This document shows, one piece after another, positions 11,041 to 20,829 of a stretch of DNA of 64,000 bases (position 1 is the stretch's first letter; each line of letters starts with the position of its first letter). This DNA comes from Heterodera schachtii (Eukaryota; Nematoda; Chromadorea; Rhabditida; Heteroderidae): assembly GCA_023374025.1 (NCBI GenBank), contig SIJG01000062.1, positions 753,488 to 817,487 on the forward strand, given 5' to 3'. Below the pieces are notes generated by a model. That model was not told the origin of the DNA, searched no databases, and saw nothing but the letters and a program-made list of their open reading frames with translations. The position numbers were made by a program, and so were the translations under genes.

Positions 11041-11968
11041 TTTCAGCTACATCGATCACTCTGTCAGCACATTCTCCGTGCCAACGAGCAAATTTTTGAC
11101 AAAGACACCAATTTGTGTTTGTATTTGCCTTCAGCCGACGATGATCAGCCAATTTGGAATGCTTTTGCCCGTGGCATTTGGGGGACCAGAGCGTTTGGGC
11201 CCCCGTTTTTGGGCCCCCGCGTTTGGGCCCCCGTTTTTGGGCCCCGGGGTCGTTTGGGCCCCCGTTTTTGGGCCCCGGGGTCGTTTGGGCCCCAGGGTCG
11301 TTTGGCCCCACCTAAAAATAGAAAAATGTGCTTTTTTAAAAATTAAGGTTCTAAAAACTAAGCCTGAGGGATCCCTCGCCACTTGGCATAAGTTAGGTTT
11401 AATTAACATTCGCTCATTTTTTTAATTCCGACAAAAAATGGAAAGCCGAAGCAATTATTTTGCAGTGATTATGGTCATACTTCAGAAACCACAGGATGGG
11501 TCAACAGTTTCAAAGAGGTGTGGTCACTTTTTTGTAAGATTTTGGATTAATTGCCTTTGCTTTTCGTTTCCCATTTTTAGGCATTTCTCCGTGCCACCAC
11601 TTCTTCTGCAAACTACATAATTCACTTGGACTTTATGATTCAACGCTAATTGAGTCATTTGAATTGATAAACGAATGGACCAACGAAATGCTAACATTGG
11701 AGAAAAAAGATGGCTTTTTTTGGCTGTTGAAACGATGCCAAATTGGGACGACGGTTCAGTGGGAGTACGAAAATCTGCTGTACAATTTGAACAGCAGAAT
11801 CAACATTACGCTTTGTGGAGATTGCATTGGGTGAGTGGCAACAGCTTTTTTGATGCCGTCACATTTTAATTGCACTTAATTTAGGCCTTTGTCTCCACCA
11901 AAGGCGGGCCAAAAAAACGGCGGACAGCGGAAGAAAAAGTGAAGGAATTTTTGGGAAATGACAAATGA
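11041..11968 (+). pseudogene. C-terminal half of the same family, plus strand, copy 1 (disrupted)
   Basis: After an intron-like acceptor (TTTTTCAG) the plus strand reads YIDHSV and, after a one-base shift, LRANEQIFD-like residues followed by SADDDQPIWNAFARGIW. It is then interrupted by foreign GC-rich sequence at 11179-11426. Similarity resumes near 11427 and runs through EWTNEMLTLEKKDGFFWLLK and WEYENLLYNL to a basic C-terminus after a short intron at 11831-11883. One C fewer than copy 2 near 11907 changes the final frame. It overlaps in homology with the minus fragment at YIDHSV, which marks the inversion edge. Confidence 0.5.
11179..11310. repeat. GGGCCCC-rich tandem array
   Basis: Repeats of TTTGGGCCCC(C)G with spacers CGTTT and CCGGGGT form a GC-rich block of about 130 bases in AT-rich DNA. 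It is absent from the two sister cassettes, where coding sequence of the family occupies this place. It makes proline/glycine-rich open frames on both strands that are not real genes. Confidence 0.85.
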
Positions 11969-12585
11969 TTGATCATAGGAATGGAAATTGATCGGATAAT
12001 TGCTCCTTATATTTATTTGTTGCTTTTTTCGTTTGAATACACATTAAATTTTTTGGGTTTTTGTGACTTTTACACCAGAAAATGATGGGGTTGAAAAAAA
12101 TAGTAAAAATAATACTGATGTATCCCTTTCCATCACCAGTAGTGTTCCTTTTCAGCTTTACCATTCTTTTTGTCCCTGAAAATTTTAGCATAAAAATCAA
12201 TTTGTCTAATGTTCAATATTTGTTTTTGAATTTCGAAGGCGCAATTAAATTGAGAAATTGCCGGAGGCGACAAAAAACAGTTGAAACATTTATTACGCTT
12301 TGTTGTATGCTTATTTCCTCCCCAAAATTTTTAAAATCGATAATGGGAGACGAAAAATATTTTGATACATTTTTGATCGAATAAGGGCGGGGGACAGACT
12401 GCACTATTACCGAAAGAATGACCCAAAATCGCAAAATTTAACAAATTTTTACTATTTTAAATTAGTTAAATTTTGGAATTTTTAATAATCCTTTGCATTC
12501 AAATGAAGAATGATGAAGAGGAAGAGAGCTGTTCATTTGTTGATTGGAATTTGTTAAATTTGCATTCCTTCTTATGTATTATTAT

Positions 12586-13089
12586 TAGGGCTTCCTTTTT
12601 AGGCACAAAAAATCGCAAAATAGGTATTAAATAGGCACAAAAATAGGCAAAAAAAATTTTTTTTTTTATCGCTTTTAGGTAGCAAAACACATAAATAATC
12701 AAAAAACTTAATTTGCGTATATTTCAATTGTTTTAAGGTTTTTTCGAATAAGGACAATTTTAAACCAAAAATTTTTTGTCAAAATTTTTTTCAATTCTTA
12801 GGGGGTGTATTTTCTGAAAAAATATTTGGGTCGATTTTAGGGGGTGTATTTTTCATTTTAATTGAATTTTTATTAAAAATTTCCCAAAATCCTGAAAAAG
12901 GCGTCAAAAATGGCTAATAGGCCCAAAAATATGCATTTATGCATTAAGCACAAAAACCATGAAATAGGCAAAAATAGGCATTATAAAAGCCATTGTAGAC
13001 ACCCCCAAGCGGAAAACGGGTTTTCGTGTTTAATTGTGCGTATTAAGTGCGCAAAAATTTTAGGCATTTGCCTAAAAATATAAGCCCTA
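12586..13089. mobile_element. hAT-like MITE, copy 1 cassette
   Basis: Ends are TAGGGCTTCC at the left and an inverted AAGCCCTA at the right, with further pairing (TTTTTAGGCA and TGCCTAAAAA). The interior is full of AGGCA/AAATAGGCAC motifs and has no transposase. Flanking octamers ATTATTAT and GTTATTAG share a TTATTA core, consistent with a worn 8-bp target duplication. Related truncated copies lie at 19452-19519 and 24589-25068. Confidence 0.7.
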
Positions 13090-13093
13090 GTTA

Positions 13094-13270
13094 TTAGAGA
13101 TCGACCTGTACCTGGATCCAGGCCTGTATTTTTCCTGGATCCAGGTACAGGTACAGGCAAATTTTTGGCAACCTGTATTTTTCCTGTACCTGTATTTTTC
13201 TGTACTTTTGTACAGAAAATACAGGTACAGGTACAGGCCTAAAAAACCTGTATTTCCTGTATTAATTTTT
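13094..13270. repeat. ACAGGTACAGG palindromic repeat, copy 1
   Basis: Short units such as ACAGGTACAGG, CCTGTATTTTTCCTG and CTGGATCCAG recur in both orientations, so the segment can fold on itself. Related blocks are at 25096-25285 and 26155-26300. The flanks AGAGATCGAC (left, here) and GTCGATCTCT (right, at 26290) suggest they are pieces of one inverted-repeat element family. Confidence 0.65.
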
Positions 13271-13509
13271 AAGTAAAATCTACAATTTTTCCAGTGGCCG
13301 CTAAAATCCTTATACAAAAAATTGGTTAAAAATCGCAAAATTTGTAATTTTTTGACAAAATTGTTAACAAATTGCATTTAAAATTAAAAATTTTTCCCGG
13401 CGGCGCCTATCGGCACCGCCGGACCCCCGCACCCTCACCATTTTACCAAAAATTTTCTCTGAAAAAAGTGCGCCGTAAAAAAATGTAAAAAAACCAAAAA
13501 GGTTATTAT

Positions 13510-14072
13510 TAGGGCTTCCATTTTTAGGCACAAAAAATCGCGAAATAGGCACCTAAAAAGGCAGAAAAAATTTGCAAAATAGGCATTAAATAGGCACAAA
13601 AATCCTCAAATAGGCACAAATAGGCAAAAAAATTTTTTTATTAACGTTTTTAGGCAGCAAAACACGTAAAAATTTAAATCTTTCAAATTGTAAATGAAAT
13701 TATTAAATAATTAAAAGTTTTTTCCAGATAAGGACAAATTTTAAATCAAAAATTTTTATTGAGAAAAAAAAATTTAAAATTTGGGATTATTTTTTAGAAA
13801 AATTTTCAATTCTTAAGGGTGTATTTTCTTAAATCTTTTTTGGGTCATTTCTTAGGGGTGCATTTTTCGTTTTTATTGCATTTTTGTTAAGGATTTTTTC
13901 AAAAACCCTAAAATAGGCAAGTTAGGCACAAAAACCCCGAAATAGGCAAAGTTAGGCATTATAAAAGTCATCGTAGACACCCCAAACCAAGCGGAAAATG
14001 CCTTTTTCGTGCTTATCTAAGCGTATTAAGTGCGCAGAAATTTTAGGCATTTGCCTAAAAATGGAAGCCCTA
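13510..14072. mobile_element. hAT-like MITE with perfect terminal repeats and 8-bp TSD
   Basis: The left end TAGGGCTTCCATTTTTAGGC is matched exactly by its reverse complement at the right end. The element of 563 bases is flanked by GTTATTAT at 13502-13509 and 14073-14080, an 8-bp target duplication as hAT transposons make. It has no coding capacity, so it is non-autonomous. The third cassette near 25520 carries the same flanks without the element. Confidence 0.88.
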
Positions 14073-14083
14073 GTTATTATGTA

Positions 14084-14376
14084 TCAGGGCTGCAAAAAAT
14101 ATTCACGAAAAGTGGCCAAAATATTCGCATAAATATGCAAATAAAGTTGTGAAATATACACAAAATATGCACAAAAAATTCCCAAATATGCACTAAAATA
14201 TGCCTTAAAAACTGCCAAAAATGGCTTTTAACCACTCAAAAAAATGCCATTGACTTTGAAAACACAAAAAACAAGGGTTAAGGAGCATTTTTTAGCAATT
14301 GCAAAAATATTGAATTTCCAAATTTTTAAAAAGAGTGTATTTTTAAAAAAAAAGTTCCCAAAAAGGCGATCTCTAT
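14084..14376. repeat. Truncated repeat related to the 36005-36697 element
   Basis: Starts CAGGGCTGCAAAAAATATTC and contains blocks (AATATGCACTAAAATATGCC, GACTTTGAAAACAC, GCAAAAATATTGAATTTCC) shared with 25527-25850 and with the complete element at 36005-36697. It lies immediately left of cassette 2. Confidence 0.65.
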
Positions 14377-14699
14377 GGTAAAAACGTGCACTCAAATTTT
14401 GAAAGTTTCGGCGCCGATTTTCTAAAATGATTTTTTACCCCAAATGCAGAGTTTGTCGACCCTAATCCCTATGTGATGGGGTAATTATGCATGTTTTGGG
14501 CTGGGATTTTCACTAAAAAAAATCAGTTCCAATTATTTATCCGGTCGGCGCAACACAGCAAAAATACAATATATACACATAGCAGTGATCAGAAAAGAAC
14601 AATACATCGATATGAACATTGATCACGCAAATATACAATAGACAGGTTTATGTACATCTCTGTTATTCGTCTGCCGCGCTCGTTCTCCCGTTCTTCAGC

Positions 14700-15217
14700 T
14701 CAGCTCTGGCCCTGAACGATCGCCACCACGTCGATCATGACGTACGCGCTCTTCGGCAACTTGACCACTTGGAAGAAGCTGCGCGCAGGGTACGTGTCCT
14801 CGGTGAAGAAGTTCTTGATCGTCTCGTTGACCGCCTGGAAGTCGCTCATGTCGGCCACCATGATGTTGCAGTTGATCACTGAAAAGGGCGCAAATTCACA
14901 GATGATGGATGATGTGATCCGACTTTTGCTCACTCACCGTGCTTGAAGGACGAGCCGGCGTACGTCAGAATCTCGCCAATGTTGGTCATCGCTTGTTTCG
15001 CCTCGGCTCGCGCTCCACCCGGCACCACATTCGTCGACCCCGCCGCGATCCCGGTCTGGCCACTGATGTACAGCGTCTGGTTGTTGAGGAGCACTGCCTG
15101 GCTGAAAAAAACAAAAAACATGAAGATGGTTTGTGATGGCCTCCGTTGTTCCGACCTGTGACCCGTCGCAGGAGGCGCCTTGGACGTGGTGATGAGACGA
15201 ATGGAGGGAGCAGCCAT
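14700..15217 (-). CDS. RidA family imine deaminase, copy 2
   Basis: Exon structure, splice sites and coding sequence match copy 1 (7728-8245) with no coding change seen. Exons run approximately 15217-15156, 15101-14938 and 14878-14700. One base upstream of the start differs (GAGAATGG for GAGAGTGG), outside the chosen reading frame. Likely functional. Confidence 0.92.
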
Positions 15218-15606
15218 TTGGAGAATGGTGGTTTCAGAAATTGGGACGTTGGTCGTTTGTTCGCTGAAAATTAAAATAAACGCCAATGTAAAATACAGGA
15301 AAAAGGCAAGCGAAATGCAAGGAAAAAAGAAAATTTGTGGAGTTTGAAAATGATTCATCCATTAAAATTTTGGCGTATTTATACGCTCAGAAAAAAATTC
15401 GGAAAAATCTGACCATTTATTTCATTTTTCTGCGTATAAAAGGTGCTGCATTTTGGCAATCCGCACCATTGTCCTTATTCCTAAATATTCACACAACAAC
15501 ACCGGCAGCGTGACCATTCTGCGCCAGCCACAAATTGCACAGCGACACATCCCTTCCTGCGCCTTCGCCACGGACCGCAACACATCGCTGGCCAACATCA
15601 AGCGCA
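15218..15606. promoter_or_regulatory. Divergent promoter region, copy 2
   Basis: Keeps the TATAAAAG box (15435-15442) and the GCGTAT/ATACGC inverted repeat seen in copy 1, with only a few substitutions. Confidence 0.5.
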
Positions 15607-17201
15607 ATGGAGACGGACGAACAGATGTGGGACATGCCCTACTACCACGGACTGGTGCGTTTTGGTCGTTGGCATGCAATTCTGACCACTAATGCACAAA
15701 TTCCTTGTTTAGCTGCCCCGAGAGGACGTCAATGATCTGCTGGTCAAAGAGGGCGACTTCCTGATCCGCATGAGCGAGGAGACTTCAGGACAGGACCGCA
15801 TCTACGTGCTCTCTGTCGTCGCGGGAGGCCACAAGCATCATCTCATCTTTCGCATCGAGCGTGGAATGATCGCGGTGGACTTCAAACACGAAAGAGGCTA
15901 CAGGACAATGCGGCGCTTCATCGAGACACATCTGAGCAAAAGAGACACGGTGGTTGACGTGAGTTTGTTGGGGAGAGAGGGGGGAAGGCGCTAATTAACC
16001 CCGAATTCCCTTTTCAGCAGAGGAAGGTGATTCTACTGAAAGGGGTCGGCCGGCAGAAATGGGAGCTCGCACATTCGACCATCACGCAGGGCGCTGAACT
16101 GGGCAAGGGCGCGTTCGGCGTTGTCAAGCGTGGCGTCTTCCGCGACCCAACCATCGGGCAGCCAGTGCAAGTGGCCATCAAGGAGGTGTCGCAGACGAGC
16201 ACAAAGGCACAGGTAAATTGGACGGGGCAGCAAATAGGTTTTCAGTCTGTTAATCGATTCCCCTCCCCACTTTTTCAGATCAAGGAGTTCATGAACGAAG
16301 CGAGGATCATGCGCCATTTGGAACACAAAAATGTCATCAAATTCTACGGCGTTGCTGTTGGCCGCGAACCGCTGATGGTCCTCATGGAGCTGGCGTCCGA
16401 CGGCTCGCTCGACACGTATCTCAAGAAGACGAAAAGAAGTCCGCGCAGCAAACTCTTCATGTGCTACGGCGCCGCCGCGGGACTGGACCACGTGCACTCC
16501 AAGGGCATCCTGCACTGCGACATCGCCGCCAGGAACTGCCTCTTCTCAGAAAACACGGTGGGTTTCTGCTTTTCGCATTGTGACCAGCGCACAATTTGCC
16601 GTTTTCTTTCAGGTGAAGGTGGCAGACTTCGGCCTCGCATTCAAAGGACCGTCAAAGCCGGTGGAAACGGGCAAGCCGGTGCCGATCAGATGGCTGTCGC
16701 CGGAGACGATGCGCGAACGCACATTCACGCCGAAGAGTGACACGTGGGCTTACGGAGTGCTCTGCTGGGAGATCTTCAGCAACGCGCAACAGCCCTACCA
16801 GTTCATGTCCAACAACGACGTCGCCCCGATGGTCAGTGCAGTGCGGGGGGGGGGGGGGGTTGAAAACGAACTTCCCATTTTCAGAATCATCTCCCCTCCC
16901 CTTTTCAGGTTCTGCGCGGCACGCGACTCCGCTTCCCAAATGTGACGCCACCTCCGTTTGCGGAATTCATCAGAGCGAACGTTTGGACTGCCGACGTCGG
17001 TAATGTTTTTTGTTTTAACATTTTCAAATATAATGTTTTCCTTCCCTTTCAGCGCGCCGCTATTCAATGAGGGATGTACTCGCCTGGATCGAGCAACACA
17101 TCGATGAGCTGATCGACGATACCACAGCATCGCGGCACGACACGACTACAACTACGACTCGAAACCGCGGATCCCGTCAAGGCTCTCGAACTGGCTCATA
17201 G
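15607..17201 (+). CDS. Fer/Fes-like SH2-tyrosine kinase with HCD catalytic loop, copy 2
   Basis: Same seven-exon structure as copy 1 with the same SH2 and kinase motifs, including LHCDIAARN and a tyrosine-free activation segment. Exonic differences from copy 1 are very few (for example GTGCTCGCC to GTACTCGCC near 17077, silent). The intronic G run near 16845-16858 differs in length and is preceded by GTGC rather than GTGT. An AATAAA lies near 17355. Likely intact. Confidence 0.91.
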
Positions 17202-17559
17202 AAGATGGTGATCAATGTGTCGCTGATGCGTTTATATGTTCTTTGTGTGTTGTATATATGTATATGAGTGTATATTCCGTCGCTGTTGTATCAATATTTA
17301 CTGCATTTGTCCCGTATTTCAATCAAATGACTGTCATTTTTGTATTTGTCATGAATAAACTATAATCCATAGTCGATTTGATTTTAAGGGTGTATAAAAA
17401 TTAAAAAGATAGTCTTCCTTTTAACGAATTTTTGGAGATGGAAAAATTTTCTTAGGCCATTTTTGAGATATTCCGATCACTAAGGAGGAGTGGCCTTCGA
17501 AAGTATTCAAGAATAAATTTTTGTCTGTTCATTTAACCTAAAAATAATAACTTTACCAA

Positions 17560-18002
17560 AGTGCCTTTACTAAAATATAAACAAGAAAATATTTCCAAGA
17601 TTATTTCATTGTCAAAAATTTTCTGATTGGCACGGAGAAATGCGATGACGGAGTGGTCGATGTAGCTGAAAAGGGAATGTGTTATATCGTTAATCAATGC
17701 TTTTGAATTTGAACTACCAAATCCGAAGTTGTTGAAGCGAATTTTGTTGGGCAGCGGACGGTCCGGCAAAGGAAATGGCACAGAATTGTCATAATTGGCG
17801 GTAAACACACGTAATTTTGGCACTTTTGCGACACTGTCATTGCAGATTGTGATTGTTCTCCAAAGTGTCAATTCGCTTGTGCCATCGAAATGTTTGTCCA
17901 CCAAAAGTTCGAAACGTGGCGAAAGAAGTGCCAAATTGAGGCCGAGTTGATTTTTGACCCTCGGAATGCCATCCCAGATTTTAACGATTTGAACTAGTAA
18001 AA
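17560..18002 (-). pseudogene. N-terminal half of the expanded family, inverted fragment, copy 2
   Basis: Minus-strand reading contains IWDGIPRVKNQLGLNLALLS, PRFELLVDKHFDGTSELTLW, VPKLRVFTANYDNSVPFPLP and, after a short intron, YIDHSVIAFLRANQKIFDN, after which homology stops. The longer open frame reaching 18225 on this strand runs through the antisense of the plus-strand half and is not real. Unlike copy 1 the NNFGFG stretch is in frame. Confidence 0.5.
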
Positions 18003-18869
18003 GTATTCCTTTTTCAGCTACATCGATCACTCTGTCAGCACATTCTCCGTGCCAACGAGCAAATTTTTGACAAAAACACCAATTTGTGTTTGTATTTGCC
18101 TTCAGCCGACGATGATCAGCCAATTTGGAATGCTTTTGCCCGTGGCATTTGGCCCATTTTCGCGCCAAAACATTCGCCTTTTGAATTTTTCTTATCATCA
18201 TGCTCTTGAAAATTTGCGTCGCCACACTTCGCCGACAGTTCTCTCCACCCTCGACATTATTTCAATCCATTCGGATAATTTGTTGCTCGATTCAATTGGT
18301 GATAAAGGGCCAAATGGTTGCAAATTCCGACAAAAAATGGAAAGCCGAAGCAATTGTTTTGCAGTGATTATGGTCATACTTCAGAAACCACAGGATGGGT
18401 CAACAGTTTCAAAGAGGTGTGGTCACTTTTTTGTAAGATTTTGGATTAATTGCCTTTGCTTTTCGTTTCCCATTTTTTAGGCATTTCTCCGTGCCACCAC
18501 TTCTTCTGCAAACTACATAATTCACTTGGACTTTATGATTCAACGCTAATTGAATCATTTGAATTGATAAACGAATGGACCAACGAAATGCTAACATTGG
18601 AGAAAAAATATGGCTTTTTTTGGCTGTTGAAACGATGCCAAATTGGGACGACGGTTCAGTGGGAGTACGAAAATCTGCTGTACAATTTGAACAGCAGAAT
18701 CAACATTACGCTTTGTGGAGATAGCATTGGGTGAGTGGCAACAGCTTTTTTGATGCCGTCACATTTTAATTGCACTTAATTTAGGCCTTTGTCTCCACCA
18801 AAGGCCGGGCCAAAAAAACGGCGGACAGCGGAAGAAAAAGTGAAGGAATTCTTGGGAAATGACAAATGA
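18003..18869 (+). pseudogene. C-terminal half of the expanded family, plus strand, copy 2 (best preserved)
   Basis: Begins at an intron acceptor (TTTTTCAG, ends 18018) then YIDHSV. A one-base shift leads to LRANEQIFDKNTNLCLYL-like residues and DDDQPIWNAFARGIWPIF. Another shift leads to NIRLLNFSYHHALENL, RRHTSPTVLSTLDIISIHSD and KRCGHFF. After an intron near 18435-18480 come FWLLKRCQIGTTVQWEYENL and, across a further 54-nt intron, a Lys/Arg-rich end PKKRRTAEEKVKEFLGNDK. The blocks are in the family's normal order, so this half is collinear but frame-broken. Confidence 0.5.
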
Positions 18870-19451
18870 TTGATCACTAGGAATGGAAATTGATCGGAGT
18901 TTGAATACATTAAATTTTTTGGGTTTTTGTGACTTTTACACCAGAAAATGATGGAGTTGAAAAAAATAGTAAAAATAATACTGATGTATCCCTTTCCATC
19001 ACCAGTAGTGTTCCTTTTCAGCTTTACCATTCTTTTTGTCCCTGAAAATTTTAGCATAAAAATCCATTTGTCTAATGTTCAATATTTTTTTTTGAATTTC
19101 GAAGGCGCAATTAAATTGAGAAATTGCCGGAGGCGACAAAAAACAGTTGAAACATTTATTACGCTTTGTTGTATGCTTATTTCCTCCCCAAAATTTTTAA
19201 AATCGATAATGGGAGACGAAAAATATTTTGATACATTTTTGATCGAATAAGGGCGGGGGACAGACTGCACTATTACCGAAAGAATGACCCAAAATCGCAA
19301 AATTTAACAAATTTTTACTATTTTAAATTAGTTAAATTTTGGAATTTTTAATAATCCTTTGCATTCAAATGAAGAATGATGAAGAGGAAGAGAGCTGTTC
19401 ATTTGTTGATTGGAATTTGTTAAATTTGCATTCCTTCTTATGTATTATTAT

Positions 19452-19519
19452 TAGGGCTTCCTTTTTAGGCACAAAAAATCGCAAAATAGGTATTAAATAG
19501 GCACAAAAATAGGCAAAAA
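19452..19519. mobile_element. hAT-like MITE fragment (left end only)
   Basis: Carries TAGGGCTTCCTTTTTAGGCA and the first AGGCAC units of the 12586-13089 element, then breaks off into unrelated repeat sequence at the border of cassettes 2 and 3. Confidence 0.75.
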
Positions 19520-19921
19520 AATGCAAAAATATTGAATTTCCAAATTTTTAAAAAGAGTGTATTTTTAAAAAAAAAGTTCCCAAAAAGGCGATCTCTATGG
19601 TAAAAACGTGCACTCAAATTTTGAAAGTTTCGGCGCCGATTTTCTAAAATGATTTTTTACCCCAAATGCAGAGTTTGTCGACCCTAATCCCTATGTGATG
19701 GGGTAATTATGCATGTTTTGGGGTGGGATTTTCACTAAAAAAAATCAGTTCCAATTATTTATCCGGTCGGCGCAACACAGCAAAAATACAATATATACAC
19801 ATAGCAGTGATCAGAAAAGAACAATACATCGATATGAACATTGATCACGCAAATATACAATAGACAGGTTTATGTACATCTCTGTTATTCGTCTGCCGCG
19901 CTCGTTCTCCCGTTCTTCAGC

Positions 19922-20439
19922 TCAGCTCTGGCCCTGAACGATCGCCACCACGTCGATCATGACGTACGCGCTCTTCGGCAACTTGACCACTTGGAAGAAG
20001 CTGCGCGCAGGGTACGTGTCCTCGGTGAAGAAGTTCTTGATCGTCTCGTTGACCGCCTGGAAGTCGCTCATGTCGGCCACCATGATGTTGCAGTTGATCA
20101 CTGAAAAGGGCGCAAATTCACAGATGATGGATGATGTGATCCGACTTTTGCTCACTCACCGTGCTTGAAGGACGAGCCGGCGTACGTCAGAATCTCGCCA
20201 ATGTTGGTCATCGCTTGTTTCGCCTCGGCTCGCGCTCCACCCGGCACCACATTCGTCGACCCCGCCGCGATCCCGGTCTGGCCACTGATGTACAGCGTCT
20301 GGTTGTTGAGGAGCACTGCCTGGCTGAAAAAAACAAAAAACATGAAGATGGTTTGTGATGGCCTCCGTTGTTCCGACCTGTGACCCGTCGCAGGAGGCGC
20401 CTTGGACGTGGTGATGAGACGAATGGAGGGAGCAGCCAT
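19922..20439 (-). CDS. RidA family imine deaminase, copy 3
   Basis: Exons approximately 20439-20378, 20323-20160 and 20100-19922, with the same sequence as copies 1 and 2 in coding parts. All motifs (YISGQTG, NCNIMVADM, YPARSFFQ) are retained. Likely functional. Confidence 0.92.
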
Positions 20440-20829
20440 TTGGAGAATGGTGGTTTCAGAAATTGGGACGTTGGTCGTTTGTTCGCTGAAAATTAAAAGA
20501 AACGCCAATGTAAAATACAGGAAAAAGGCAAGCGAAATGCAAGGGAAAAAGCAAAATTTGTGGAGTTTGAAAATGATTCACGCATTAAAATTTTGGCGTA
20601 TTTATACGCTCAGAAAAAAATTCGGAAAAATCGGAGCATTTATTTCATTTTTCTGCGTATAAAAGGTGCTGCATTTTGGCAATCCGCACCATTGTCCTTA
20701 TTCCTAAATATTCACACAACAACACCGGCAGCGTCACCATTCTGCGCCAGCCACAAATTGCACAGCGACACATCCCTTCCTGCGCCTTCGCCACGGACCG
20801 CAACACATCGCTGGCCAACATCAAGCGCA
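20440..20829. promoter_or_regulatory. Divergent promoter region, copy 3
   Basis: TATAAAAG at 20658-20665 and the GCGTAT/ATACGC inverted repeat are retained. This copy carries more substitutions than copy 2 just before the TATA box (for example CGGAGCATTTATTT for CTGACCATTTATTT). Confidence 0.5.

Larger units (their letters stand above)
7395..13500. repeat. Triplicated cassette, copy 1
   Basis: From GTGCACTCAAATTTTGAAAG onward this region matches 14377-19519 (offset about 6973) and 19600-25520 (offset about 12195). Coding exons are almost unchanged. Copy 1 differs by a GGGCCCC-rich replacement at 11179-11426. Its right part (12660-13500) is shared only with copy 3; copy 2 stops earlier. Confidence 0.93.
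14377..19519. repeat. Triplicated cassette, copy 2
   Basis: Matches copy 1 and copy 3. Its right end is cut inside the hAT-like MITE at 19452, where the sequence jumps directly to the GCAAAAATATTG repeat that leads into copy 3. This is the shortest copy. Confidence 0.93.

Noticed and set aside
10742..11311. 189-codon minus-strand frame starting MGPNDPGAQ
   Set aside because: Its first part is the GGGCCCC array read in antisense and the middle is antisense to the plus-strand gene half. Only the part left of about 11030 has family similarity.
12082..12384. 100-codon frame repeated in all cassettes (MMGLKKIVKIILMYPFPSPV)
   Set aside because: It is preserved between cassettes only because the DNA is duplicated; no splice signals or family similarity support it, though it cannot be ruled out completely.
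17533..18225. 230-codon minus-strand frame
   Set aside because: The first 75 codons are antisense of the plus-strand C-terminal half; only the later part is the inverted N-terminal fragment.
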